Below are positions 8,100-15,699 of a stretch of 64,000 bases of DNA, one piece after another. Each line of letters begins with the position of its first letter. The first letter of the stretch is position 1. Source of the stretch: Nocardioides sp. GY 10127 (GTDB lineage: Bacteria > Actinomycetota > Actinomycetes > Propionibacteriales > Nocardioidaceae); contig NZ_STGL01000013.1 in NCBI RefSeq assembly GCF_004919085.1, positions 1-64,000 on the forward strand, read 5' to 3'. The position numbers and the translations under genes were made by a program. The notes beneath the pieces were generated by a model. The model ran no database searches. It was given only the letters and a program-made list of their open reading frames with translations, and was not told where the DNA came from.

Positions 8100-9449
8100 A
8101 TGCGCCCTCCCCGACGCACCTCCCCCCGCCGCCGGTCCGCCGCCCCCGGGACCCGCCTGCTGGCCGCCGGCACGCTGCTGGCCACGGCCCTGGTCCCCTC
8201 CCTGGTCACCTCCTCGGGGGCGAGCCCGGCGACCGCCTCCACCCCGACCACCTCGGCCGCCCGCGCCACCGCCACCCGGCACGTCCTCCACCGCTCCTTC
8301 GACGGCGCCACTGCGCTGCGCCGCGGCACCACCACGGGCGCGACGGTCGTCGGCGGGGCGGGCGGCGGAGCCGTCGTCCTGGCCGAGGACGGCACGGGCA
8401 CCCGGACGCTCGGCGGCACCCGCTACGACGTGGGCCGCTGGGTCTCGCCGTGGCGCCGGTCCACGTTCGGGTTCACCGAGCTCGTCGCGTCCTGGCGGGC
8501 GACGACCCCCGGCGACAGCCTGCTCGTCGTCCAGGTCCGCGGGCGCGACGCGGACGGCACGACGTCCTCGTGGGACACCCTCGCCCGCTGGACGTCGGGC
8601 GACGCCCACACCCAGCGCACCACGCTCTCGAGCCAGTCCGACGACCTCGCCTCGGTGAACGTCGACACCTGGGTGGCGGACGACGCCGCGGGGCTGCGCC
8701 AGTGGCAGCTGCGCGTCAGCCTCCTGCGCCGGCACGGCGCCACGTCCGCCTCGCCGCGGCTGCAGTCCGTCGGCGCGGTCGTCAGCCGGCTCCCTGCGGG
8801 CACGCCGGCCACCTCGGCCCCGGGCGTCGTGGCCCAGGCGGGCGGGACGGTCCTGGCGGTGCCGCGGTACAGCCAGATGATCCACGCCGGCGACTACCCG
8901 GAGTACGGCGGCGGCGGGGAGTCCTGGTGCTCCCCGACCTCGCTGTCGATGGTGCTGGCCTACTACGACGCCCTGCCCCCGGCCCGGCACTGGGCCTGGG
9001 TCACGGCCGGGCACCGCGACCCCTGGGTGGACGACACCGCGCGCCGCGTCTACGACCACGGCTACGACGGCGCCGGCAACTGGCCGTTCAACACCGCCTA
9101 CGCCGCGGGGCTGACCGGCACCGCGTACGTGACCCGGCTCAAGAACCTGCGCGCGGCCGAGCGGCTCGTCGCCGCGGGCATCCCCGTGGTGATCAGCATC
9201 GCGTTCGCCGCGGGTGAGCTCACCGGCGCGCCCATCAGCGCGAGCAACGGGCACCTGCTGGTGGTCGTGGGGTTCCGGGCGAACGGGGACGTCGTGGTCA
9301 ACGACCCGGCCGCCCAGCGCAACCGCGGCGTCCGCCGCACCTACGACCGGGGGCAGCTCGAGGCCGCGTGGCTGGACGCCTCCGGCGGGACGGCGTACGT
9401 CGTGGCCGACGCCGAGCACCCCGTGCCGGCGGGCGAGAGCTTCGGCTGA
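8100..9449 (+). CDS. secreted C39-like (papain-fold) peptidase family protein
   Basis: The protein has 449 residues. An Arg-rich n-region (RRTSPRRR) and the hydrophobic core LLAAGTLLATALVPSL form a Sec-type signal peptide ending near ASPATAS. A long beta-rich region (about 60-255) of unknown role precedes a Peptidase_C39-like domain: Cys277 in ESWCSPTSLSMVL, His385 in SNGHLLVVVGF and Asn401-Asp402 in VVNDPAA form the likely catalytic set. It probably acts outside the cell as a cysteine peptidase or amidase; the substrate is unknown. An alternative start is GTG 8082. The gene is convergent with the oxidoreductase gene (31-nt gap). Confidence 0.8.
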   Translation: MRPPRRTSPRRRSAAPGTRLLAAGTLLATALVPSLVTSSGASPATASTPTTSAARATATRHVLHRSFDGATALRRGTTTGATVVGGAGGGAVVLAEDGTGTRTLGGTRYDVGRWVSPWRRSTFGFTELVASWRATTPGDSLLVVQVRGRDADGTTSSWDTLARWTSGDAHTQRTTLSSQSDDLASVNVDTWVADDAAGLRQWQLRVSLLRRHGATSASPRLQSVGAVVSRLPAGTPATSAPGVVAQAGGTVLAVPRYSQMIHAGDYPEYGGGGESWCSPTSLSMVLAYYDALPPARHWAWVTAGHRDPWVDDTARRVYDHGYDGAGNWPFNTAYAAGLTGTAYVTRLKNLRAAERLVAAGIPVVISIAFAAGELTGAPISASNGHLLVVVGFRANGDVVVNDPAAQRNRGVRRTYDRGQLEAAWLDASGGTAYVVADAEHPVPAGESFG

Positions 9450-9480
9450 GCCGAGGACGAGGGAGGGGGCGCGCGCCCGG

Positions 9481-11106
9481 TCAGGACGCGGTGAAGCTCA
9501 CCGAGTCGTAGCCGGTGGCGCCGTTCGGGACGACGTCGTGGACCGTCGCGTCCTGCACGGTGCCGTCGGCGTCGGTCGCGCGGACCTGGACGGTGTGGTC
9601 GCCGGCGTCCACCTCGACCGTGGCGCTCCACTGGACCCAGGTGTCGGCGTCGGGCACCGTGCCGAGGTCGCAGGGCTGCCAGGCCCCGCCGTCCACGGAC
9701 ACCTCCACCGCCCGCACGCCGGTGTGCTGGCGCCAGGCGACCCCGCCGAGGGCGACGGTGCCCGCGGACACCGACGCACCGTCGCGCGGCACGTCGATCC
9801 GGGAGGCGAGCTTGATCGGGCCCTTGGCCGACCAGCCCCGGTCGGTCCAGTAGGCGGTGAAGTCGGCGAACCGGGTGACCTCGAGGTCGGTGACCCACTT
9901 GGTGGCCGAGACGTAGCCGTAGAGGCCGGGCACGACCATCCGGACGGGGAAGCCGTGCTCGATCGGCAGCGGCTTGCCGTTCATCGCCACCGCCAGGAGG
10001 GCGTCGCGGCCGTCGGTGAGGGCCTCGAGCGGGGTGCCGCAGGTCCAGCCGTCGGCGGAGGTCTGCTTGACGGCGTCCGCCGTGTCCTGGACCCCCGCCT
10101 CGGCCAGCAGGTCCGCGACCCGCACGCCGCTCCACCAGGCGTTGCCGATGAGCGAGCCGCCCACCTCGTTGGAGACGCAGGTGAGCGTCACCCAGGACTC
10201 GGTGAGCGCGCGCGCCACGAGGTCGTCGTAGGTGAGGGTGAGCTCGGTGTCGACGAGCCCGTGGATGCGCAGGCTCCACTCGTCGGGGCTCACGGTCGGC
10301 ACCGAGATGGCGGTGTCGATCCGGTAGAACTCGTCGTTCGGCGTCTGCCAGGGGCCCAGGCCGTCGACGTCGAGGGTGGAGCCGGACGGCGGGTCCGGCT
10401 GCGTCACGCCGGCAATCTTGAGCGCGCTGCGGGCCGCCTCGACCGTCCGACGGCCGGCCCCGAGGACCGTCCCGCCGACGCCGACCACCACCGACGCCAC
10501 CCCCACCAGCCCGGCGCGCACGAGGAACGTGCGGCGGCCCGACGCCAGCGCCGACGCGCCGGGCTGCTGCGTGCCGGCCTGTGGGGCGCCCGACTGCTCG
10601 GCGTCCGCCAGCCCCTCGGCCAGCGCCGCGCTCGCCCGCAGCGGCGCGGTGAGGACCGGCAGGAGGAACACCCACGTGGCCGCGCCGACGGCGACGGGCA
10701 CGACCGCGCCCACGCCGTCCGTGCGGTAGAGGACGGCGGCCAGGCCGATCGCCGCCAGCAGGCCGAACCCGACCTGCGCGGAGCCGTCGGAGGACTCGCG
10801 GGCCACCCGCCCGGCGAAGGCGGAGAAGGCGAGGACGAACGCGACGACCCCGATCACGAGCACCGGCTTGTCCCAGGTGCCGAGGGCCTCGATCGCCGGG
10901 TGGATCACCTGCTGCGGCGCGAGGTGGATGACCGCCTCCGCGACGGCGCCCACCGGCGAGACCCGGACGGAGAGCAGGCTGGCGGCGGCCAGGGCCGTGA
11001 GCATCCCCGCGACGCCGGTGAGCATGCCGGCCAGCGGCCACAGGAGACGGTGCGGGTCGGGGGCGTCCGTCGCCGGCGCGGGCGGGGCGGACTGCTCGGT
11101 GCTCAC
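9481..11106 (-). CDS. membrane molybdopterin-dependent oxidoreductase (sulfite-oxidase-like)
   Basis: The protein has 541 residues. Its first half carries four or five transmembrane helices. After a linker with ASGRRTFLVRAGLVG (a twin-Arg-like segment before another helix), the C-terminal half is an oxidoreductase molybdopterin-binding domain with the conserved Mo-ligand cysteine, Cys310 in TLTCVSNEVGG, and GFPVRMVVPGLYGYVSAKW-type motifs, followed by an Ig-like dimerisation domain. This is the SuoX/YedY-like family fused to a membrane anchor. The electron donor and substrate are unknown. GTG 11106 is supported by GATACT 6 nt upstream; the longer frame to 11193 is not needed. Confidence 0.85.
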   Translation of the reverse strand: MSTEQSAPPAPATDAPDPHRLLWPLAGMLTGVAGMLTALAAASLLSVRVSPVGAVAEAVIHLAPQQVIHPAIEALGTWDKPVLVIGVVAFVLAFSAFAGRVARESSDGSAQVGFGLLAAIGLAAVLYRTDGVGAVVPVAVGAATWVFLLPVLTAPLRASAALAEGLADAEQSGAPQAGTQQPGASALASGRRTFLVRAGLVGVASVVVGVGGTVLGAGRRTVEAARSALKIAGVTQPDPPSGSTLDVDGLGPWQTPNDEFYRIDTAISVPTVSPDEWSLRIHGLVDTELTLTYDDLVARALTESWVTLTCVSNEVGGSLIGNAWWSGVRVADLLAEAGVQDTADAVKQTSADGWTCGTPLEALTDGRDALLAVAMNGKPLPIEHGFPVRMVVPGLYGYVSATKWVTDLEVTRFADFTAYWTDRGWSAKGPIKLASRIDVPRDGASVSAGTVALGGVAWRQHTGVRAVEVSVDGGAWQPCDLGTVPDADTWVQWSATVEVDAGDHTVQVRATDADGTVQDATVHDVVPNGATGYDSVSFTAS

Positions 11107-11112
11107 CGGGCC

Positions 11113-11118
11113 AGTATC
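11113..11118 (-). promoter_or_regulatory. -10 box for leaderless oxidoreductase gene
   Basis: GATACT on the minus strand is 6 nt before the GTG start at 11106, and there is no Shine-Dalgarno sequence. Confidence 0.5.
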
Positions 11119-11184
11119 CGTGCCGCGCCAACCGTGGGCTCGCCGCGACGCCTCGCCGCGACGCCTCGTCCAGGGCGCCCCCTC

Positions 11185-11201
11185 ATTGAACAAATGTCAA
11201 T
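11185..11201. promoter_or_regulatory. operator-like inverted repeat in divergent intergenic region
   Basis: ATTGA-N7-TCAAT is a perfect 5-bp-arm inverted repeat inside an AT-rich island (11182-11205) that stands out in this GC-rich DNA. It lies between the divergent oxidoreductase and ispF genes. The shape fits a TetR/MarR-type operator, but no regulator gene is adjacent. Confidence 0.35.
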
Positions 11202-11241
11202 AAAACCCGCCGCGGCTGTTCCGGCCGGGGCCCCGCTGCGG

Positions 11242-11247
11242 CAGGAT
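11242..11247 (+). promoter_or_regulatory. -10-like hexamer before ispF
   Basis: CAGGAT lies 6 nt before the GTG at 11254. It could serve as a leaderless -10 box or, less well, as a weak AGGA ribosome-binding site. Confidence 0.4.
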
Positions 11248-11253
11248 GCTCGC

Positions 11254-11763
11254 GTGAGCAGCCCGCAGCAGCCCCTCCCCCGCACCGGGATCGGCACCGA
11301 CGTCCACCGCCTCGTCGACGGGGTGCCCATGCACCTGGGCGGGCTCGCCTGGCCCGACGAGCCGCAGGGCCTCGAGGGGCACTCGGACGCCGACGTGGCG
11401 GCCCACGCCGCCTGCGACGCCCTGCTCTCGGCCGCCGCCCTCGGCGACCTCGGCTCGAACTTCGGCACCGCCGAGCCCGAGTGGGCCGGCGCGTCCGGGG
11501 CCGCCCTGCTCGGCGAGACCGCCCGCCGCGTCCGCGCCGCGGGGTTCGAGATCGGCAACGTCGCGGTGCAGGTCATCGGCAACCGCCCCCGGCTCGGTCC
11601 GCGCCGGGCCGAGGCCGCCGCCGCCCTCAGCGAGGCCGCCGGGGCCCCCGTCACCGTCTCGGCCACCACCACCGACGGCCTCGGGCTCACCGGCCGCGGG
11701 GAGGGCGTGGCCGCGATCGCCACCGCGCTCGTCGTCCCCACCGGGACCGCGGCCCGGCCGTAG
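11254..11763 (+). CDS. ispF: 2-C-methyl-D-erythritol 2,4-cyclodiphosphate synthase
   Basis: This 169-residue enzyme of the MEP isoprenoid pathway converts CDP-ME 2-phosphate to the cyclic diphosphate. The zinc ligands Asp16 and His18 (GTDVHR) and His51 (GHSDADVAAHA) are present. DLGSNF replaces the more common DIGxxF. The C-terminal SATTTDGLGLTGRGEG matches the family's CDP-binding end. It is separated from ispD by about 1.6 kb carrying a hydrolase and nirD; in many actinobacteria ispD and ispF are adjacent or fused. Confidence 0.94.
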   Translation: MSSPQQPLPRTGIGTDVHRLVDGVPMHLGGLAWPDEPQGLEGHSDADVAAHAACDALLSAAALGDLGSNFGTAEPEWAGASGAALLGETARRVRAAGFEIGNVAVQVIGNRPRLGPRRAEAAAALSEAAGAPVTVSATTTDGLGLTGRGEGVAAIATALVVPTGTAARP

Positions 11764-11846
11764 CAGCCGTCCCGCGCCCGCCGCCCCCACCACCGCACAG
11801 CCCCCCCACCGCAGACCACCGACACCTCCGCCCCCAGGGAGCCCCG

Positions 11847-12767
11847 ATGCCCACGGTCCTCACCCCCGACGGCGTGCGCCTGCACGCCACCGCCTACGGG
11901 CCCGCCGACGCGGACCTCACCGTGCTCCTCGCCCACTGCTGGACCGCGGACGAGGAGCTGTGGCACTACCAGGTGCGCGACCTGCTCTCCCGCCCCGAGG
12001 ACGGCCTGCGGCTGCGGGTCGTCACCTGGGACGCCCGGGCCCACGGCCGCTCGGAGGTGACCGACGAGGAGACCTGCACGATCGACCACCTGGCCCGCGA
12101 CCTCGGCGCGGTGGCCGACGCGCTCGCCCCGACCGGCCCGCTCGTCCTCGCCGGCCACTCCATCGGCGGCATGACGCTCATGGCCCTGCCGGAGCACCGG
12201 CCCGACCTGGTCGCCCGCACGACGGGGCTGCTCCTGGTCGCCACCTCCGCGGGCGGCCTGGACGCCGGCATCCAGCGGCTGGCGGCGCGACTGCCCCGCG
12301 GCGCCTCGCTGACCGACCGCGTGCCCGGCCTGCTCGCGCTCCGGGCCCGCCGGCTCGGCGCCCGTAGGCCCGAGGCCCGGGCACGGCGACGCACCCCCGC
12401 CGTGGAGCGGCTGCTCACCGACCGGATGCTCCTCGGCACGCCCGTGCGCCCCCGCGACGCCGCCCTCGTCGCCGACCAGCTCGCCGCGGCCGCCCCGGCG
12501 ACGATGGCCGGCTTCGTGCGCGACCTGCGCCGGCACGACCGGGCGCACCTGCTGGGGGCGTGGGACGGCGTCCCGACCGTCGTCGTGGCCGGGACGGCGG
12601 ACCGCCTCACCCCGCTCTCGCACGCGCGGCGGCTGGCGGCGGGCATCCGCGGCGCCCGGCTGCTCGTGCTGCCCGACGCGGGGCACTACCTCCCGCTGGA
12701 GCGCGACGCGGTGGTCAGCGAGCACCTGCTGGCCCTGGTGGCCGCGGGGGCACCCACCCGGGCCTGA
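11847..12767 (+). CDS. alpha/beta hydrolase
   Basis: This 306-residue protein has an alpha/beta-hydrolase fold with a full triad: nucleophile Ser105 in AGHSIGG, Asp252 in AGTADRLTP and His280 in DAGHYLPLE. The oxyanion region is LLAHCWTAD. No signal peptide is seen. The ATG at 11847 has AGGGAG upstream at a normal distance. It lies 83 nt downstream of ispF in the same direction, so it may share that transcript. The substrate is unknown; lipase or esterase activity is the usual guess for this subgroup. Confidence 0.8.
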   Translation: MPTVLTPDGVRLHATAYGPADADLTVLLAHCWTADEELWHYQVRDLLSRPEDGLRLRVVTWDARAHGRSEVTDEETCTIDHLARDLGAVADALAPTGPLVLAGHSIGGMTLMALPEHRPDLVARTTGLLLVATSAGGLDAGIQRLAARLPRGASLTDRVPGLLALRARRLGARRPEARARRRTPAVERLLTDRMLLGTPVRPRDAALVADQLAAAAPATMAGFVRDLRRHDRAHLLGAWDGVPTVVVAGTADRLTPLSHARRLAAGIRGARLLVLPDAGHYLPLERDAVVSEHLLALVAAGAPTRA

Positions 12768-12773
12768 GTCCCG

Positions 12774-12798
12774 CGGGCCGGAAGGGTCGGTCGGCCCG
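12774..12798. terminator. hairpin between convergent hydrolase and nirD genes
   Basis: A 7-bp stem CGGGCCG/CGGCCCG with an 11-nt loop lies in the 33-nt gap between two converging stop codons. There is no T-tract, so it is at best a weak bidirectional terminator. Confidence 0.4.
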
Positions 12799-12800
12799 GC

Positions 12801-13166
12801 TCAGGCGGGGACGTGCTTGCGCGCCCCGACGAGCACGACGCCGCCGTCCACCCGGACCTCGAAGGCGGGCACCTGGACGCCCGGCTGGTCCAGGCAGACC
12901 CCGGTGCGCAGGTCGAAGGCGTGCCGGTGGGTCGGCAGGGCCACGAAGGGCACGCCGTCGCGGACGCCCACGATGCCGCGGGCGAGCGTGGAGGAGCGGC
13001 CGAAGGGGTCGTGGTTGCCGAGGGCGTGGACGACGTCGTCGGCCATCCGGAACAGGGCCACGGCCTGGCCGTGCACGAGCGCGGTCGCCCCGCGCTCGAC
13101 CTCGAGGTCCTCGAGCCGGCACACCGACTGCCACGCGTCGTCGCCGACGGTGCGACGGGCGCTCAT
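12801..13166 (-). CDS. nirD: nitrite reductase small-subunit-like Rieske-fold protein (NirD family)
   Basis: This 121-residue protein matches NirD: WQSVCRLEDLEVERGATALVHG at the start, then HALGNHDPFGRSS and the VALPTHRHAFDLRTGVCLDQP segment, a Rieske fold without the two Cys-X-His cluster motifs (typical of NirD). NirD normally partners NirB in NADH-dependent nitrite reduction, but no nirB is in the window. The ATG overlaps the stop of a 15-codon leader ORF (ATGA), so translation is probably coupled. Confidence 0.82.
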   Translation of the reverse strand: MSARRTVGDDAWQSVCRLEDLEVERGATALVHGQAVALFRMADDVVHALGNHDPFGRSSTLARGIVGVRDGVPFVALPTHRHAFDLRTGVCLDQPGVQVPAFEVRVDGGVVLVGARKHVPA

Positions 13167-13210
13167 CCGCCTGGCCGCGAGCAGCGGTCCGCGTCAAGCA
13201 TCTCTGGCAT
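13163..13210 (-). CDS. 15-residue leader peptide coupled to nirD
   Basis: The ORF encodes MPEMLDADRCSRPGG. It has one of the strongest ribosome-binding sites in the window, GGAAGGAGG (13224-13216) 5 nt before the ATG, and its TGA overlaps the nirD ATG. TAGTTT (13236-13231) would place the transcript start at about 13224, right at this Shine-Dalgarno sequence. nirD itself has only a weak site inside this ORF. I infer a translated leader that delivers ribosomes to nirD or senses something through its translation. No homologue is recognised. Confidence 0.6.
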   Translation of the reverse strand: MPEMLDADRCSRPGG

Positions 13211-13227
13211 CGGGCCCTCCTTCCGAG

Positions 13228-13265
13228 GCGAAACTAGGGCCCCGCGTGTACCCGGGACGTTTCGC
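13228..13265. promoter_or_regulatory. inverted repeat over the nirD promoter
   Basis: GCGAAAC (13228-13234) and GTTTCGC (13259-13265) are perfect 7-bp arms 24 nt apart, so their centres are about three helical turns apart. They flank and overlap the TAGTTT -10 box. On the minus strand GTAAC-N5-GAAAC is also visible, close to a GlnR box but with 5 rather than 6 nt spacing. The element could also affect the divergent ispD. Confidence 0.4.
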
Positions 13266-13327
13266 AGTGTTACGAGCGTGCAAACCCTCGCTCTCGACCC
13301 GCACCGCCTGTTCACCGAGTCCGGCGG

Positions 13328-13333
13328 TAGCGT
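13328..13333 (+). promoter_or_regulatory. -10 box for leaderless ispD
   Basis: TAGCGT lies 7 nt before the ATG at 13341, with no ribosome-binding site. Confidence 0.55.
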
Positions 13334-13340
13334 TCCGCGC

Positions 13341-14090
13341 ATGCCGGACGCAGCCGCCGACCCCGCCCCCGGAGCAGCCACGTCCGCGGGGGCCGGGCCT
13401 CACGCCGGCGTGGCCGTCGTCGTCCTGGGCGCCGGCTCCGGCAGCCGCGTGGGCGCCGACCGCAACAAGGTCCTGCTGCCCCTCGGCGACCGACCACTCC
13501 TGGCCTGGTCCGTGGGCGCCGCCCTCGGGGTGGCCGGGGCGCGCTGCGTCGTCGTCGTGGCCGCCCCCGGCGAGGCCGGCGAGGTGGCCCGCGCCCTCGA
13601 GCCGTGGCTGCCCGTCACCGGCCCGGAGGTCCGACTCGTAGAGGGCGGCGCCACCCGGCACGAGTCCGAGGCCGCCGCGCTCGCCGCACTCGCCGCCGAC
13701 GTCCGAGCCGGCCTGGTCGACGTCGTCGCCGTCCACGACGGAGCGCGTCCGCTGGCCACCACGGCGCTGTTCGACGCCACCGTCGCCCGTGCCCGCGAGG
13801 TCGGCGGGGCGCTCCCGGCCGCGCCGGTCACCGGGCTGGTGGCGCGCGACCTGCGGGGCGCCGACGCGGGCCCGCTCGTCGGAGTGCAGACCCCCCAGTC
13901 CTTCCGGGCCGCGCCCCTGCTGGCGGCCTACGCCGAGGCCGACGCGGCCGGTTTCGCCGGCACCGACACCGCCGTCACCTTCACGCGCTTCGCCGGGCTC
14001 CCCGTGGCCGTCGTGCCGAGCGGCGCCCGCAACCTCAAGGTCACCTGGCCCGAGGACGTCGAGCTCGCGCAGCGCCTGCTCGCGCGCTGA
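13341..14090 (+). CDS. ispD: 2-C-methyl-D-erythritol 4-phosphate cytidylyltransferase
   Basis: This 249-residue enzyme transfers CMP from CTP to MEP. The nucleotide-binding loop LGAGSGSRVGADRNKVLLPL, the VHDGARPL motif, and the NLKVTWPEDVELA C-terminus are all present. ATG 13341 is chosen because TAGCGT is 7 nt upstream; the same frame is open further back but reads through non-coding sequence. A weak IspD-like paralogue faces it downstream on the other strand. Confidence 0.94.
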   Translation: MPDAAADPAPGAATSAGAGPHAGVAVVVLGAGSGSRVGADRNKVLLPLGDRPLLAWSVGAALGVAGARCVVVVAAPGEAGEVARALEPWLPVTGPEVRLVEGGATRHESEAAALAALAADVRAGLVDVVAVHDGARPLATTALFDATVARAREVGGALPAAPVTGLVARDLRGADAGPLVGVQTPQSFRAAPLLAAYAEADAAGFAGTDTAVTFTRFAGLPVAVVPSGARNLKVTWPEDVELAQRLLAR

Positions 14091-14132
14091 CCTCCGGCCA
14101 CGCACGGGCCGCCCAGGCGGGGGCCGGACGCG

Positions 14133-14900
14133 TCAGAGCCCGGCGCGCTCGCCGCGGGTCAGGGCCTCGAGGACGGCGACGTCGTCCAGGTCGGCGACCC
14201 GGCGACCCTGCGTCGGGGCCGCGACGGTGAGCACCGGCCACCGCGCCGCCAGGAGCGGCACGAGGGCAGCCAGGTCGTCGGTGGGCAGCCCGTCCGCCAG
14301 GGCGGCGACCACGGCCGGGGGCAGCACGACCGGGGAGGTGACGGTGAGCAGGCCGTCGCGGTCGACGGTCTCGCCGAGCAGGCCCGCCGCGTCCACCTGC
14401 TTGACCGTGTCCGTGACGGCGCGGACGGCCACCACCACCGCCGAGCGCTCCTGCGAGGTGCGCACGCAGTCGGCGAGAAAGGCCGGCGGCGTCATCGGGC
14501 ACAGGGAGTCGTGCAGGACGACGGTCTCGCCGGCCGCGACGACGCCGGCCCACTCGGTGCCCTCGTCGACCTGGACCACGCCGGTCTCGCCCAGCGCCCA
14601 CGCCGCGCACGCGACGAGGGCCTCGCCGTGCAGCAGCGCGAACGGCAGCGACCCGCGGTGGTCGGTGAGCAGGACGCCGAGCGCCTCGAGCGGCTCGTCG
14701 TCCTCGTCCCAGTCCCAGACACCCGCCGCGGGGGTGGGCTCGTCGAGCGGCTCGTCGAACGGCTGGTCGGGCGACTCCGCGGCGGCCTCGGCCGGCGGCT
14801 CGGCGTCCGCCTCCAGGTCCCGCTCGTCACCGGGCACGTCGAAGGAGAGGTCGAACCGGACGTCGTCGTCGCGCTCGTCCCCCTGCTCGTACTGGCTCAC
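14133..14900 (-). CDS. degenerate IspD-like protein with acidic N-terminal domain
   Basis: The protein has 255 residues. Residues 1-70 are very acidic and Pro/Glu-rich with no predicted fold. The rest resembles IspD: VVLHDSLCPMTPPAFLADCV aligns with the HDAxRP region, and VVAVRAVTDTVKQVD aligns with the PVTDT(I/V)K motif. The N-terminal CTP-binding loop (GxGxR...K) that the true IspD next door has is missing. It is therefore probably catalytically inactive, perhaps regulatory. The GTG at 14900 has TACGGT 7 nt upstream. It is convergent with ispD and separated from upstream carD by a strong terminator hairpin. Confidence 0.7.
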   Translation of the reverse strand: MSQYEQGDERDDDVRFDLSFDVPGDERDLEADAEPPAEAAAESPDQPFDEPLDEPTPAAGVWDWDEDDEPLEALGVLLTDHRGSLPFALLHGEALVACAAWALGETGVVQVDEGTEWAGVVAAGETVVLHDSLCPMTPPAFLADCVRTSQERSAVVVAVRAVTDTVKQVDAAGLLGETVDRDGLLTVTSPVVLPPAVVAALADGLPTDDLAALVPLLAARWPVLTVAAPTQGRRVADLDDVAVLEALTRGERAGL

Positions 14901-14907
14901 AGTGGTC

Positions 14908-14913
14908 ACCGTA
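14908..14913 (-). promoter_or_regulatory. -10 box for leaderless IspD-like gene
   Basis: TACGGT on the minus strand lies 7 nt before the GTG at 14900. It overlaps the alternative GTG at 14909 and so favours the downstream start. Confidence 0.5.
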
Positions 14914-14921
14914 GCGACACA

Positions 14922-14960
14922 CGACGAAGGCCCCGGACCAGCGGTCCGGGGCCTTCGTCG
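14922..14960 (-). terminator. strong terminator hairpin after carD
   Basis: CGACGAAGGCCCCGGACC pairs perfectly over 18 bp with its complement around an AGC loop. It lies 10 nt after the carD stop and before the promoter of the IspD-like gene. On the minus strand it is followed by TGTGTCGCT rather than a true T-tract. Confidence 0.8.
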
Positions 14961-14970
14961 GCGCGGTGGA

Positions 14971-15456
14971 TCAGGAGGCCAGCACCTCGTCGAGGAGGGC
15001 CTCGGCCTTGTCCTCGTTGGTGGACTCGGCGAGCGCGAGCTCGGAGACCAGGATCTGACGCGCCTTGGCGAGCATGCGCTTCTCGCCGGCGGACAGGCCG
15101 CGGTCACGCTCCCGGCGCCACAGGTCGCGGACGACCTCGGCCACCTTCATGACGTCGCCGCTGTGCAGCTTCTCCAGGTTGGCCTTGTAGCGACGCGACC
15201 AGTTGGTCGGCTCCTCGACCTGCTGCGCACGCAGGATGTCGAACACCCGGTCCAGCCCGTCCTTGTCGACGACGTCGCGGACGCCGACCAGGTCGAGGTT
15301 GCAGGCCGGGACGCGAACCACCAGGTCCTGCTGGGCCACGATGCGGAGGACCAGGTACTGCCTGTCCTCACCCTTGATCTTGCGCATCTCGATGTCTTCG
15401 ATGACGGCAGCCCCGTGATTGGGGTAGACGACGGTCTCGCCGACAGTGAAAGTCAT
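14971..15456 (-). CDS. carD: CarD-family RNA polymerase-binding transcription factor
   Basis: At 161 residues this is the usual length. The N-terminal RNAP-interaction domain (MTFTVGETVVYPNHGAAVIEDIE) is followed by an all-helical DNA-binding domain (about 65-160) with the conserved EEPTNWSRRYKANLEKL and LWRRERDRGLSAGEKRMLAKA segments. CarD stabilises open promoter complexes, notably at rRNA promoters. ATG 15456 gives the canonical N-terminus and has GGAA-type spacing upstream; a TATGGT -10 box lies at 15490-15485. It sits next to the isoprenoid genes as in other actinobacteria. Confidence 0.95.
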   Translation of the reverse strand: MTFTVGETVVYPNHGAAVIEDIEMRKIKGEDRQYLVLRIVAQQDLVVRVPACNLDLVGVRDVVDKDGLDRVFDILRAQQVEEPTNWSRRYKANLEKLHSGDVMKVAEVVRDLWRRERDRGLSAGEKRMLAKARQILVSELALAESTNEDKAEALLDEVLAS

Positions 15457-15484
15457 GTGCCAGGTTCCCCTTCCTCGGACCGCA

Positions 15485-15490
15485 ACCATA
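15485..15490 (-). promoter_or_regulatory. -10 box of carD
   Basis: TATGGT on the minus strand lies 28 nt before the carD ATG, which implies a leader of about 22 nt that contains a ribosome-binding site. Confidence 0.45.
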
Positions 15491-15686
15491 GCACGAGATC
15501 GTTGCCATGTGGAACTGTTTGCGCAGGTCAGAGGCTTGAACTGGGCTTGACAAGGACTTTCTGACCGTGCTCACGCTCGCGCGTAGCAAGATCTGGGGGG
15601 CCCGACAACCCTCCGGACGGCGACACCGGGGCCCACTACCAGGGCCCCATGACCAGGGGAGCACGAGCACTCCGGCAGGTCGCCGT

Positions 15687-15692
15687 GATACT
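15687..15692 (+). promoter_or_regulatory. -10 box for leaderless UbiA-like gene
   Basis: GATACT lies 7 nt before the ATG at 15700 and favours it over the in-frame ATG at 15649. Confidence 0.45.
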
Positions 15693-15699
15693 GGTCACC

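Noticed and set aside
13259..13273. GlnR box at the nirD promoter
   Set aside because: GTAAC and GAAAC are present on the minus strand but separated by 5 rather than 6 nt, so the AC-n9-AC pattern fails. Kept only as part of the inverted-repeat finding.
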